NCBI GenBank assembly: GCA_964549635.1
Contig: CAZJVJ010000010.1
Coordinates: 1 to 54,122 of the forward strand
Length of the DNA: 54,122 bases
From: VGNY01 sp964549635
Lineage (GTDB): Bacteria; Chloroflexota; Dehalococcoidia; GIF9; UBA5629
Direction of reading: 5' to 3'
In this document: positions 34,092-42,811 of the stretch, piece after piece
How positions within the stretch are numbered: position 1 is the first letter of the stretch
Layout of the letters: each line of letters begins with the position of its first letter
Program-made: the position numbers and the translations under genes
The notes under the pieces: model-generated
Told to the model about the DNA's origin: nothing
The model's input: the letters and a program-made list of their open reading frames with translations, nothing else
Database searches by the model: none

Positions 34092-34979
34092 CTACATTCT
34101 CTCTATTTTGACCCAGCCCCATAGCCCGTAAGGCTTCCACAACATGACAATAAGCATAACAATGAAGGGAAAAGTTGTTTTCACGCCACCCGGGAAAAAC
34201 CTGGAGATATAGGCATCCCCCAAGTTCTCCAGCACCCCAATGATAAGGCCACCGGCCACTGCGCCAGGTATGGAGTTCATGCCACCGATAACCACCGCTG
34301 GCAATACCAGTAATCCCAGGTAGCCTATGGAAATATTTAAGCCGTTGATATTACCTAACAAAGCGCCAGCTATGCCACAGGACATGAAGGCAATTACCCA
34401 TGTCCAGCGATAGACCGAGCTTGACGGTATTCCCATAGAACGAGCGGCCATCTCATCATCTGCCGTAGCTTGCATTGCCAGTCCTATGCGCGTACGCTGG
34501 AAAAAGTAAACTAGTATCGCCATCATTATCCCCGCCACAATGAAGCTGTACAAAAACACCTGACTAACATGTATTGGCCCTAGCTTTAGCGGTTCAAGTG
34601 GAAACACTGGTGGGGTAAACACCCGGGTATCAGCACCCCAGATGAGGGCTATTATGGCTTTGTAAGCGAAGGAAATACCCACCGTGACCATAATCACCGA
34701 CAGCACAGGCTCGCCAATCATAGGACGGAGCCACAGGCGTTCTGTCAGAATACCTAAACCGATGGCAAAACCCAGCATCCCTAGCACAGCTACGGGAAAG
34801 GGTAACTTGAGTGTCGCATAAAGGGCAAAACAAATATAGCCTCCGAACATGGTGAGCTCGCCAGTAGCGAGATTAACCACACCCGAGGTCTTGAAAATAA
34901 TTGCCCAGCCGAGGGCGATGCACGCATATATCCCTCCAACAAGCAGGCCTGTAATGAGAACCTCAGTGAAATGTATCAT
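34092..34979 (-). CDS. livH: Liv-type ABC transporter permease (LivH)
   Basis: 295 residues, polytopic. LivH motifs include GGIYACIALGWAIIFKTSGV near the N-terminus, the coupling loop RTRIGLAMQATADDEMAARS and the glycine-rich PAVVIGGMNSIPGAVAGGLI at the C-terminus. The ATG overlaps the ligase stop by one base (TGATG), so translation is coupled to the acyl-CoA ligase. Confidence 0.93.
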   Translation of the reverse strand: MIHFTEVLITGLLVGGIYACIALGWAIIFKTSGVVNLATGELTMFGGYICFALYATLKLPFPVAVLGMLGFAIGLGILTERLWLRPMIGEPVLSVIMVTVGISFAYKAIIALIWGADTRVFTPPVFPLEPLKLGPIHVSQVFLYSFIVAGIMMAILVYFFQRTRIGLAMQATADDEMAARSMGIPSSSVYRWTWVIAFMSCGIAGALLGNINGLNISIGYLGLLVLPAVVIGGMNSIPGAVAGGLIIGVLENLGDAYISRFFPGGVKTTFPFIVMLIVMLWKPYGLWGWVKIERM

Positions 34980-36937
34980 CAGCCCTCCTCGGTAACAAAG
35001 TTCACTTTCATTTTGTACTTCACTCGAGCCACTCTGCCATCCTCGTAGGTGATCGTGGTATCCAGGTCAATGAAGTCTATATCTGCATAAAGTCCATCAA
35101 CGACTGCTTTGTACCTTTCTTCCATAAACCTTCGTCTCAGCTTGCGTGTTCTGGTGAGCTCATCATCATCCGCCTCAAACGTCTTGTAGAAATTGACGAA
35201 TTTTCTAATGCGCTGGGCTTTAGGAAGCCGCATGTTTACCTTTTTCACTATTTCCATGATTAAATTATTTACCTCAGGCTCCTGAGAAAGCTCTGGATAG
35301 CTCGTGTAAGGAATACCTCTCTCGTCAGCCCATCGCCCTACTGTACCGTAGTCTATACACACAACGGCCACAACGTATGGACGTTTGTCACCAATAACCC
35401 AGACGTCCTGCACGTAGGGGCTAAACTTAAGCCGGTTTTCCAGAATCTGAGGAGCTGACAGCGAGCCATCAGCAAGCGTCATAACATCTTTCGAACGGTC
35501 AAAGCAGATAAGGTGTCCATCTTCATCTACAAAGCCGGTATCAGCAGAATAAAGCCAACCGCCCGGTAGGAGTGTCCTTTTGGTTTCGTCTTCCATCTTG
35601 TAGTAACCCCTGAACACACAAGGGCTACGGGATAATATTTCGTTAGAATCGCTGATTCTAATTTCTGTCTCAGGGATAGGGAAACCAACAGTGTCAAACT
35701 TGATATCATCATCTCGGTGAATGACCGAAATCCCTGATATCTCGGTTTGACCATATATTTGCTTCAGATTAAGCCCCAGCGCATGGAAAAACCGGAACTG
35801 TTCATCCCCGAGAGGTGCGCCACCAGTATAAGCATACTTAAGCTTTCTAAGCCCTAGGGTGTCCAGCACCTGACGGTGATTTATCCAGTAAGAAAGCCAC
35901 CATATTGCCTTCCAGTACCAGGGGATGGTCTTTTTTTCGAACTTCATGTCGGCCACCTTATAACCGATCCGCATGCACAAATCCCAAATCTTTCTTTTGA
36001 TCCAAGTGGTATCGGCATATTTCACCATACAACTGCGCACCATCGCTTCGTAGTTACGCGGAGCCGAAAACATCACCTGTGGACCTATCTCCCTGAGGTT
36101 TTCAAGAAAGACTTCAGGCTCTTCCGGAAAGTTCAGGGTAAAGCCAGCGATTATGCCCTCGCTCACTGACATCATCTGCTCACCTATCCAGGCCATGGGT
36201 AAGAAAGACAGAAACTCAGCATCCTCAGATATAGGGTCGACCCATAGCAAATTCTTACCCATGCTTAACATATTGCGGTGAGTGAGGACTGCACCTTTGG
36301 GTAGAGCCGTGGTTCCTGAAGTGTAGAAAATAAGACAGGTATCTTCAGTCTTGCCTTCAGATATCATTTGTTCAAACAGCCCTGGGTTTTGCTCGTCAAG
36401 CCTCCGTCCCATTTCTTGGACTTCCCTATAGCTTATCAGGGCGGGGTCACTATAATACCGCATGCCTTTTGGGTCTTCCCAGATTATCTTTTCGAGCGTA
36501 GGGCACTTGTCCTTTATCCAGAGTCCCTTATCTACCTCTTCTTGGCCTTCACCAATATAAAACCGAGCCCCTGAATGACGGACAATATACTCAACTTCGT
36601 CGAGGAGTGAATCCTGAAAGAGCCAAGTCGCGATAGCACCAGCACAAAGCACAGCCATTTCAGCCCAAAGCGAATGGGGGCGGTTGTCACCAATGAATGC
36701 GACTACATCTCCCTTTTGTAATCCCAGAGCTTTCAGCCCCAAGCAGAATAACTTGACGTTATCGTAATAATCCTGCCACGTGTACGATTGCCAGATGCCA
36801 TATTCTTTTTCACGCATGGCAACCTTTTTACCACCGTAATGACGGCACTTTTCCAGCCAGACTTTAGGTAAAGTAATGTCAAATTTGATTTCCAACGGTG
36901 GTTCAGATTTGGCCCCATCGCTCTTACGTTTTGCCAT
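34979..36937 (-). CDS. AMP-forming acyl-CoA synthetase (long-chain type)
   Basis: 652 residues of the adenylate-forming superfamily. The AMP-binding P-loop TCLIFYTSGTTALPKGAVLTH, YGQTEISG and YSADTGFVDEDGHLICFDR are clear, and the C-terminal domain has the SLSAPQILENRLKFSPYVQD hinge region, though the usual catalytic lysine near the end falls in a divergent segment. It activates a carboxylic acid to its CoA ester. Being inside the importer operon, between the ATPase and the permeases, it probably traps the imported acid. The stop overlaps livH. Confidence 0.93.
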   Translation of the reverse strand: MAKRKSDGAKSEPPLEIKFDITLPKVWLEKCRHYGGKKVAMREKEYGIWQSYTWQDYYDNVKLFCLGLKALGLQKGDVVAFIGDNRPHSLWAEMAVLCAGAIATWLFQDSLLDEVEYIVRHSGARFYIGEGQEEVDKGLWIKDKCPTLEKIIWEDPKGMRYYSDPALISYREVQEMGRRLDEQNPGLFEQMISEGKTEDTCLIFYTSGTTALPKGAVLTHRNMLSMGKNLLWVDPISEDAEFLSFLPMAWIGEQMMSVSEGIIAGFTLNFPEEPEVFLENLREIGPQVMFSAPRNYEAMVRSCMVKYADTTWIKRKIWDLCMRIGYKVADMKFEKKTIPWYWKAIWWLSYWINHRQVLDTLGLRKLKYAYTGGAPLGDEQFRFFHALGLNLKQIYGQTEISGISVIHRDDDIKFDTVGFPIPETEIRISDSNEILSRSPCVFRGYYKMEDETKRTLLPGGWLYSADTGFVDEDGHLICFDRSKDVMTLADGSLSAPQILENRLKFSPYVQDVWVIGDKRPYVVAVVCIDYGTVGRWADERGIPYTSYPELSQEPEVNNLIMEIVKKVNMRLPKAQRIRKFVNFYKTFEADDDELTRTRKLRRRFMEERYKAVVDGLYADIDFIDLDTTITYEDGRVARVKYKMKVNFVTEEG

Positions 36938-36943
36938 GACACA

Positions 36944-37789
36944 TCACCTACGACTAACATATGTTTCTTCAATTTCACCCAAGTAGGCCCTAATCACTCT
37001 AGGATCACGTTGCACCTCTTCCGGAGGCCCATCGGCTATCTTTGCCCCCCAGTCGAAAACGATTACCCGGTCAGAGATGTCCATAACTACCCCCATATCA
37101 TGTTCCACCAAGATAATGGTACAACTCCATTCTTTCTCCTCGTTTGCATCCAAAATGAACCGGGTCATATCTTCAACCTCTTCCAGATTAAGACCGGCCA
37201 TCGGTTCATCTAACAACAAGAGCTTTGGTCCCATGGCCAAAGCTCTAGCTAATTCAATGCGTTTCTGCACACCGTAAGGGAGCATACCCGTTATACGGTT
37301 ACGGTAGATCTCTATCTCGCAGGTCTCAAATACCTTTTCCTCAATCCACTTCCGATGCTCTGCCTCCTCCTTCGCAGCCTTTCCCCAGTAAAAACCACCA
37401 TCCAGCCAGCCCGTATTCATTTTTATATGCCGTCCCAGCTTCACGTTGTCCAGAACAGTCATACCTCCAAACAGCTCGATTTTCTGGAATGTGCGGGCAA
37501 TGCCAGCCCGCGCTCGCTTATGTGGCGGCCAGTCTGTTATGTCTTGGCCATCAAAGATTATCCTGCCCGAGTCCGGTCTGTACCCCGGCAAACCATTTAT
37601 GCAGTTGAGCATGACGCTTTTACCAGCCCCGTTTGGCCCGATGATAGAGAGAATTTCGTTTTCGCGTACCTCAAAGCTAACACCATTTAATGCCTGGAGA
37701 CCACCGAATGCCTTCTTTATGTTTTCAACAACGAGAAGTGGTTTACCGATGCTTTTTTCAAACCTTAACTCTTCCCTTCGCCATTCCAT
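36944..37789 (-). CDS. livG: Liv-type ABC transporter ATP-binding protein (LivG)
   Basis: 281 residues. Walker A GPNGAGKS, the LivG-type signature LPYGVQKRIELARAL, Walker B LLLLDEPMAGLN and VEHDMGVVMDISDRV are intact. First gene of the operon; the short gap of six bases to the ligase gene shows co-transcription. The signature LPYGVQ deviates slightly from the canonical LSGGQ, as often in LivG. Confidence 0.93.
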   Translation of the reverse strand: MEWRREELRFEKSIGKPLLVVENIKKAFGGLQALNGVSFEVRENEILSIIGPNGAGKSVMLNCINGLPGYRPDSGRIIFDGQDITDWPPHKRARAGIARTFQKIELFGGMTVLDNVKLGRHIKMNTGWLDGGFYWGKAAKEEAEHRKWIEEKVFETCEIEIYRNRITGMLPYGVQKRIELARALAMGPKLLLLDEPMAGLNLEEVEDMTRFILDANEEKEWSCTIILVEHDMGVVMDISDRVIVFDWGAKIADGPPEEVQRDPRVIRAYLGEIEETYVSRR

Positions 37790-37820
37790 ATTGCTTCCCC
37801 TTAATTGAGAGAACTTGCTG

Positions 37821-37850
37821 TAGGTATAAATACCTAAGCATTTGTGCTTA
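37821..37850. promoter_or_regulatory. double palindrome in the livG leader, candidate operator
   Basis: Two inverted repeats meet: TAGGTAT-AA-ATACCTA (37821-37836) and TAAGCA-TTTG-TGCTTA (37835-37850). They lie immediately downstream of the livG promoter -10, covering the expected transcription start. That position suits a repressor. The regulator is unknown and not adjacent. Confidence 0.45.
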
Positions 37851-37878
37851 ATTATACCAAATAATTTTCCGCCGTCAA
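37851..37878 (-). promoter_or_regulatory. promoter of the Liv importer operon
   Basis: Minus strand: TTGACG (37878-37873), 16 bases, perfect TATAAT (37856-37851). Start expected near 37844, inside the palindromes. Confidence 0.72.
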
Positions 37879-37908
37879 TAGGTTGTGCAAAAAAATTAAC
37901 GATAGTGT

Positions 37909-37937
37909 TTGAAGGAACTCCATGCTGCAGCTATACT
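37909..37937 (+). promoter_or_regulatory. promoter of the acyl-CoA synthetase alpha-like gene, overlapped by a dyad
   Basis: TTGAAG (37909-37914), 17 bases, TATACT (37932-37937), leader of about 110 bases. A 25-bp dyad, arms CATGCT (37921-37926) and AGCATG (37940-37945), with an inner GCTATA-C-TATAGC (37930-37942), covers the -10, a repressor-like placement. Confidence 0.5.
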
Positions 37938-38052
37938 ATAGCATGACTTGGCGTGCTTTTCGTGACTAATTAGCTTTCTCGCTCTCTCGCTAGTGCAGTC
38001 ATTTTTTGACATATTGACATGATTGAAAAAGGAGTAAATCTGGTATAGGAAT

Positions 38053-39498
38053 ATGAAGACAGAAATAAGTAAAGAATTTGATTACATTTTCTATCCCAAA
38101 TCTGTGGCTGTAATAGGAGCATCCTACGATGATGGTTTCTCACAGTCCTTGATGCGCACAAAAATGAGGGACAAACTGTTTTTGGTTAACCCAAAATACG
38201 AAAAATTATTCGGCAGGAAATGCTACACCAGCATTTCGGATATAAGCGACAAAATCGACTACGCCGTCATAGCTGTGCCAGCGCCATTAACTCCGGCAGT
38301 GTTAAATGAGTGTATACAAAAGGGCGTGAAGGTAGCCCATATTTTTTCCGCCGGATTCAGTGAAACAGGTATAGAGGAGAGAATAAGGCTAGAAAACGAG
38401 ATAAGACAGTTAACAAAAGAGAAAATCAGAGTTATTGGCCCAAATTGCATGGGCATCCATTGTCCTAAATCGGGACTTGCTTTTATTCCCGATGCTTCGA
38501 TGGAAGAGGGGACAGTTGCAGTCGTCTCACAGAGTGGAACCGTTGCTGAGCAGTTTCTGACCCTCGGGAAAATCAGAAACATCAAGTTTAGCAAGGTAAT
38601 AAGCTATGGAAATGCAATAGACTTGGATTGTCCTGACTTTCTAGAATATCTGGCAGATGACCCAGAAACAAGAGTTATAGCTCTATACATTGAAGGAACC
38701 AGAGATGGAAAACGCCTCAAATCGGTTCTGCGGGCAGCTGCTAGCAAAAAACCGATTTTTGCATTAAAAGGTGGAGTGACAGAACATGGCAGCCGAGTGG
38801 CATACTCTCACACTGGTTCTCTAGCCGGTTCGCCAGAAATCTGGAATTCACTTTTCCAGCAGACCGGAGCAGTCCAAGTAGCTAGCTTCGACGAGTTACT
38901 CGATGCTGTCCTGGCACTTTCCTGTTCACCACCTCCCTCAGGGAGAAATGTGTCCATAATCACCAATTCAGGCGGCTTTAGCGTTATTGAAACTGACTCA
39001 TGTGTAAAAGCAGGTTTGGAAGTTCCCCAATTTGATGAAGAAACAACCAAAGAGTTAAGAAAACTAGTGCCTGTTGCAGGCACTAGTATAGGAAATCCCT
39101 TAGACGCATGGCCAATATACTATAAAATGCCTGGACAGTCGGGCACTCTCGCCGACGCTATAGAAATCGTGGTTAACGACAAAAATATACATTCACTAAT
39201 CCTGCATTTTGACGAAATAAGTTACCTGAGGCGGTTTTTGGGTGACGCATTTGAAAATCACCTGAAGGAGCTTGTTAAACTTATGATTAGCGGCTGCCGA
39301 TATGCCAGGGATAAAGTGGGCAAAGCTGTAATAGTCTGCGTTGCGTTGGATGCTTATTCAGAGGACGAAGAAGACAGGAAATATCACCTCCTGGTCAAGA
39401 AGGCATTTGAACACGAGCGATTTCCTGTATATCCCACTCTTGGCGCCTCGATCAAGGCCCTGCTTAACCTTTACAGGTATTCACAGCTAATGACGTGA
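38053..39498 (+). CDS. NDP-forming acyl-CoA synthetase, alpha-type subunit
   Basis: 481 residues with an N-terminal CoA-binding Rossmann domain (FYPKSVAVIGASYDDG), then VIGPNCMGIH, VSQSGTVAEQ and the phosphohistidine loop RVAYSHTGSLAG with H253. This is the alpha half of ADP-forming acetyl-CoA synthetase, which converts acyl-CoA, ADP and phosphate to acid and ATP through a phosphohistidine relay. The ATP-grasp beta half is not fused and is not in this window, so the partner must be elsewhere or the protein acts as something else. Divergent from the Liv operon. No convincing Shine-Dalgarno was seen right before the ATG; AAAGGAG lies 25 bases upstream. Confidence 0.8.
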   Translation: MKTEISKEFDYIFYPKSVAVIGASYDDGFSQSLMRTKMRDKLFLVNPKYEKLFGRKCYTSISDISDKIDYAVIAVPAPLTPAVLNECIQKGVKVAHIFSAGFSETGIEERIRLENEIRQLTKEKIRVIGPNCMGIHCPKSGLAFIPDASMEEGTVAVVSQSGTVAEQFLTLGKIRNIKFSKVISYGNAIDLDCPDFLEYLADDPETRVIALYIEGTRDGKRLKSVLRAAASKKPIFALKGGVTEHGSRVAYSHTGSLAGSPEIWNSLFQQTGAVQVASFDELLDAVLALSCSPPPSGRNVSIITNSGGFSVIETDSCVKAGLEVPQFDEETTKELRKLVPVAGTSIGNPLDAWPIYYKMPGQSGTLADAIEIVVNDKNIHSLILHFDEISYLRRFLGDAFENHLKELVKLMISGCRYARDKVGKAVIVCVALDAYSEDEEDRKYHLLVKKAFEHERFPVYPTLGASIKALLNLYRYSQLMT

Positions 39499-39541
39499 AG
39501 AAAAGCACTATTACATCAGGTAAGGTTAATCTTGTTGCCGA

Positions 39542-40789
39542 CTACCATTTGTGCAGGCTTACCGCGTCGGGTACTTTGATTGCCTCTGGCGTAAGACGCA
39601 CCAGCTTGCTATTGATAACCTTGTATATAAAGACATGCTCATAGTTCTGTCTTGAAGTCTCGCTATAGGCGCAAGGGAAGGGGGACGTTGGATTTTCTGG
39701 AATCCATCCCGTAAGACTTTTATAAGCCCTAAACATTGCATCTCCATCTAGCTTCTCATAGCTAACTTCTTTTAACGCTCTCCTCAGTGCCTCTAAAAAT
39801 GGGTCCATTATCCAGCCTGAGGCTGCTACATAGCTATCATCCATCTCCTCAAGCGGCTTACGCTGATATTTCGTCCACAGTTTGCTCCTAGGATTCGCTT
39901 TAATTTCATCTCCCATATAGCTATGGGAAACAAGAATTGCACCTTCTACAGCTGCCGGATGCAGCTTAATACCAATAGCCTCATGAGGTCCATAAAAATC
40001 GCTTACCATTTGAATCGTTTTGGTTAAACCAAGGGCATGGGCATCTCGAATAACATTCGTGGGTGTCGGGTCAATACCACCAACCCAAATGTAATTAGCC
40101 CCACTGTTTGCCAGCCTCATCAGATAGACGTCATGCTTTACCGCTCCTGTCGGGAACAGTTCAGGCTGGAGCAAGGTCACTCCTATCTTGCTTGCATACT
40201 CCTTACCACCCAGCAAAAATTCCACGCCGTAAGGGCTGTCCCAGGATATATAGCCGACTACCGGCATGCCTGGCCTTCCCTTTTCTTTCCAGTCTTTCAC
40301 CATCCAATCAAGTCCAGCAGCAAAGACGTTCTGATAAGCCACTGACCACATAAAGATCCGGCCAGGCTTTGCTTGAAACTCTCCAGCAGCCGAAATAACA
40401 GCTACAAGCTTGTCATTTTCAAAAAATGGAGCCAGAGCTTTAGCTGCGCCAGTTGAAACAGCAAGAACCATCAAAAGCTGAGGCTGCGTGCAGTATCTTT
40501 TATAAGCTGATACAGCTCGAGCTGTATCGTATCGTGTGTCAACCACAACATGGTTTATCTTGACACCATCAACACCACCCCTTTCATTCGTATCTTTAAT
40601 GTAGTCGTCACCACCCGTTGCACCAGGCACATTTATACCGCCTAGTGGTCCTGTCAGGTCAGACAAATTAAGAATCGTAACAAACTTTTCAGCCGCTGGT
40701 TGCTGGGCAGTACAGCCGAAAAATAAAAACACGAGTACCGGGAAGAAGGCTAAAACACCTAAAATAGACAGCACGTAATTATTCCGCAT
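39542..40789 (-). CDS. second Liv-type substrate-binding lipoprotein
   Basis: 415 residues. Signal peptide with the lipobox LFFGC (cysteine near 26), then type I binding-protein sequence starting VTILNLSDLTGPLGG and continuing TNERGGVDGVKINHVVVDTR. Distantly related to the protein at 31529 but in its own unit, converging on the synthetase gene. It could deliver another ligand to the same LivHM. GGAGTGGAG lies before the ATG. Confidence 0.85.
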   Translation of the reverse strand: MRNNYVLSILGVLAFFPVLVFLFFGCTAQQPAAEKFVTILNLSDLTGPLGGINVPGATGGDDYIKDTNERGGVDGVKINHVVVDTRYDTARAVSAYKRYCTQPQLLMVLAVSTGAAKALAPFFENDKLVAVISAAGEFQAKPGRIFMWSVAYQNVFAAGLDWMVKDWKEKGRPGMPVVGYISWDSPYGVEFLLGGKEYASKIGVTLLQPELFPTGAVKHDVYLMRLANSGANYIWVGGIDPTPTNVIRDAHALGLTKTIQMVSDFYGPHEAIGIKLHPAAVEGAILVSHSYMGDEIKANPRSKLWTKYQRKPLEEMDDSYVAASGWIMDPFLEALRRALKEVSYEKLDGDAMFRAYKSLTGWIPENPTSPFPCAYSETSRQNYEHVFIYKVINSKLVRLTPEAIKVPDAVSLHKW

Positions 40790-41063
40790 AATTCTTTACT
40801 CCACTCCATGATATTTGGTACCACACTATTAAAATGAACAGCAACAGTGAAAAGGACCAAACTATACAAGCGGGTAAAATTTTTCATACTGCTTGCTACA
40901 GTCCGCTAAGCCGCCAGTTCAAACTTAGAAAGGCCCGCTTGGTGTCTCGGGAAATAAACTTTTAAAAGTGACCTGCCGACTTATGACTCCACTTCTTTGA
41001 AGTTGTATTGTATCAGGTAGACACCCTGAGCGCAACTAACTGCAGCGAACCGGTTACATAAGC
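40790..41063. other. intergenic stretch between divergent genes
   Basis: No open frame with coding character, RNA gene or repeat was recognised. It must hold the promoter of the binding-protein gene on the minus strand, but no well-matched boxes were seen. The rsmD promoter lies at its right end. Confidence 0.4.
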
Positions 41064-41091
41064 TTGACTATAGAATCAGCCAAGGTATAAT
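41064..41091 (+). promoter_or_regulatory. promoter of rsmD-coaD
   Basis: TTGACT (41064-41069), 16 bases, TATAAT (41086-41091); start near 41098, with the ATG at 41113 and a GAGGG-type site between. Confidence 0.7.
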
Positions 41092-41112
41092 AATGCAGGC
41101 GAGGGATTTATT

Positions 41113-41706
41113 ATGCGTATTACAGGTGGTACCGCCAGAGGACGGCAGTTGAAGGTACCTAAAACACGGGTGGTTCGCCCAACAACAGACAGGGTAAGAG
41201 AGGCTATTTTTTCCATCTTGACCTCACTAGTTGGCCAGCTGTCCTATGCTCTTGACTTATACGCCGGTAGCGGAGCCCTAGGCATTGAAGCTTTGAGCCG
41301 CAATGCAAAGTGGGTTGATTTCGTTGACCAAGAACCTAAATGCTGCGCTACCATCAAACAAAACCTAGAGAGGTTCGGATTTTCACAGAAAGCCCATGTA
41401 TACTGTTGCACCGTGGCCAAAGCCCTTAATTTTCTCGATAATAAATACGAGGTAATATTTGTTGACCCGCCTTACTTTGGCAAATCCATAGATACTCTAT
41501 TAAATCAGCTGGCGGGGTCAAGTGTCATCAATGACAATTCTGTAGTGGTAATCTCTCATACTTCACGCATCCGATTACAGCAACGGTATGATGGATTGGC
41601 ATTAATTAAAGAAAGACGCTATGGCGACACTTGTATTTCAATATATGGAAAACATTCCACAGAAAAGCCACAATGCTTTTATGTGAAAAAGGAGGTTAAA
41701 CATTGA
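41113..41706 (+). CDS. rsmD: 16S rRNA (guanine966-N2)-methyltransferase
   Basis: 197 residues. Motifs: MRITGGTARGRQLKVPKT start, RPTTDRVREAIFSIL, the SAM site LDLYAGSGALGIEALSRNA and the catalytic VDPPYFGK (DPPY). RsmD methylates G966 of 16S rRNA during 30S assembly. The stop overlaps the TTG of coaD, a pairing very common in bacteria. Confidence 0.94.
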   Translation: MRITGGTARGRQLKVPKTRVVRPTTDRVREAIFSILTSLVGQLSYALDLYAGSGALGIEALSRNAKWVDFVDQEPKCCATIKQNLERFGFSQKAHVYCCTVAKALNFLDNKYEVIFVDPPYFGKSIDTLLNQLAGSSVINDNSVVVISHTSRIRLQQRYDGLALIKERRYGDTCISIYGKHSTEKPQCFYVKKEVKH

Positions 41707-42206
41707 CTACCGCTTTTTATCCTGGTAGCTTTGACCCCATAACCCATGGACATCTTGACATCATCAAGCGGGCTTCCTCAATATTCGACAAATTAGTTAT
41801 CGGCATCTACGACAGACCTGAGAAACGTCTTCTTTTCACTACAGAAGAAAGAGTCCAGCTCGCAAAGCAAGCAGTGGCGAACTTGAGAAATGTCGAAGCT
41901 TTGCCCTATACCGGCCTTACCGTGGCCTTTGCTAAGAAGATAGGTGCCAAAGTAATGGTACGGGGGCTGAGAATGAGCTCAGATTTTGAGCGAGAGTTTG
42001 AAATGGCAATGATGAACAAGAAACTGGCACCTGATATCGAACTGGTTTGCTTCATGGCCAGTCTGGAATTCCAGTTTCTCAGTTCCAGTTTGCTTAAGGA
42101 AGTAGCCCAGCTTGGGGGATGCCTCGAGAACATGGTGCCAGATCATGTCGCTGACGCCCTAAGAAAAAAGTTCGCCATAGAAATTAAGCAGCCTGCAACA
42201 AGTTGA
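41703..42206 (+). CDS. coaD: phosphopantetheine adenylyltransferase
   Basis: 167 residues from a TTG at 41703 with AAAGGAGG upstream. AFYPGSFDPITHGHLDIIKRA carries the TxGH nucleotidyltransferase motif as THGH; ISSTxVR-type end is replaced by FLSSSLLKEVAQLGG, which matches the family. It makes dephospho-CoA from 4-phosphopantetheine. CoA supply suits the acyl-CoA catabolic genes but is also universal. Confidence 0.95.
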   Translation: MTTAFYPGSFDPITHGHLDIIKRASSIFDKLVIGIYDRPEKRLLFTTEERVQLAKQAVANLRNVEALPYTGLTVAFAKKIGAKVMVRGLRMSSDFEREFEMAMMNKKLAPDIELVCFMASLEFQFLSSSLLKEVAQLGGCLENMVPDHVADALRKKFAIEIKQPATS

Positions 42207-42279
42207 GCAACACTAGCACAAGATGGAAAAAATCACTAGCATTATACAAATACAAAAAGACTAAGGAGGTTCAACAAAA

Positions 42280-42546
42280 ATGGCGTATAAAATCACCGAT
42301 GAATGTATTAGCTGCGGTGCCTGCGAGCCAGAATGCAAGAACCAAGCCATCAAGGAAGGGGAATCAATCTATGTAATCGATGCCGATAAGTGCACTGAAT
42401 GTATCGGTTGGTTTGCGGCGCCCAAGTGTGTTGAGGTATGTCCCGTAGATTGCTGCGTTCCAGACCCAGCGCACAAAGAGAGCAGGGAGCAATTGCTGGA
42501 AAAATGGAAGAGGCTCAATCCCGGAAAAACACCAGAGGCTACCTAA
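42280..42546 (+). CDS. 2[4Fe-4S] ferredoxin (YfhL-like)
   Basis: 88 residues. The first cluster motif is CISCGACEPEC, with the second cluster at CTECIGWFAAPKCVEVCPVDC, which has the eight-residue insertion between the second and third cysteine typical of YfhL-like ferredoxins. A short charged C-terminal tail follows. It carries low-potential electrons. AAGGAGG upstream. Monocistronic, with a possible terminator at 42578. Confidence 0.92.
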   Translation: MAYKITDECISCGACEPECKNQAIKEGESIYVIDADKCTECIGWFAAPKCVEVCPVDCCVPDPAHKESREQLLEKWKRLNPGKTPEAT

Positions 42547-42577
42547 CCAGAACATAATCACCCGAATTAGTTTAAGC

Positions 42578-42610
42578 TACAAAGGCAGCAATGTGCCCTC
42601 TTTTGTATTT
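42578..42610 (+). terminator. possible terminator after the ferredoxin gene
   Basis: TACAAA...TTTTGTA outer arms enclose GGCA-GCAATG-TGCC, ending in a CTCTTTTGTATTTT tract. A mixed stem of modest strength about 30 bases after the stop codon. Confidence 0.4.
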
Positions 42611-42811
42611 TGCCGGCATGAGCTGACCGGGCACAGTCTGACTGGTTTCCCTGTCACCTAGTTTTTACGACACCTTAACGGAAGATAACAAGCGACGACA
42701 AAGAGCACTTTAGATAAGTTTTCCTTGTCTTTCCAGCGGTTCGCTCTCGATAGATAGTTACATTACGGATTATTGGCATAGCGAAGTAAAAGTATTCGAA
42801 ATGGAGTGTAA

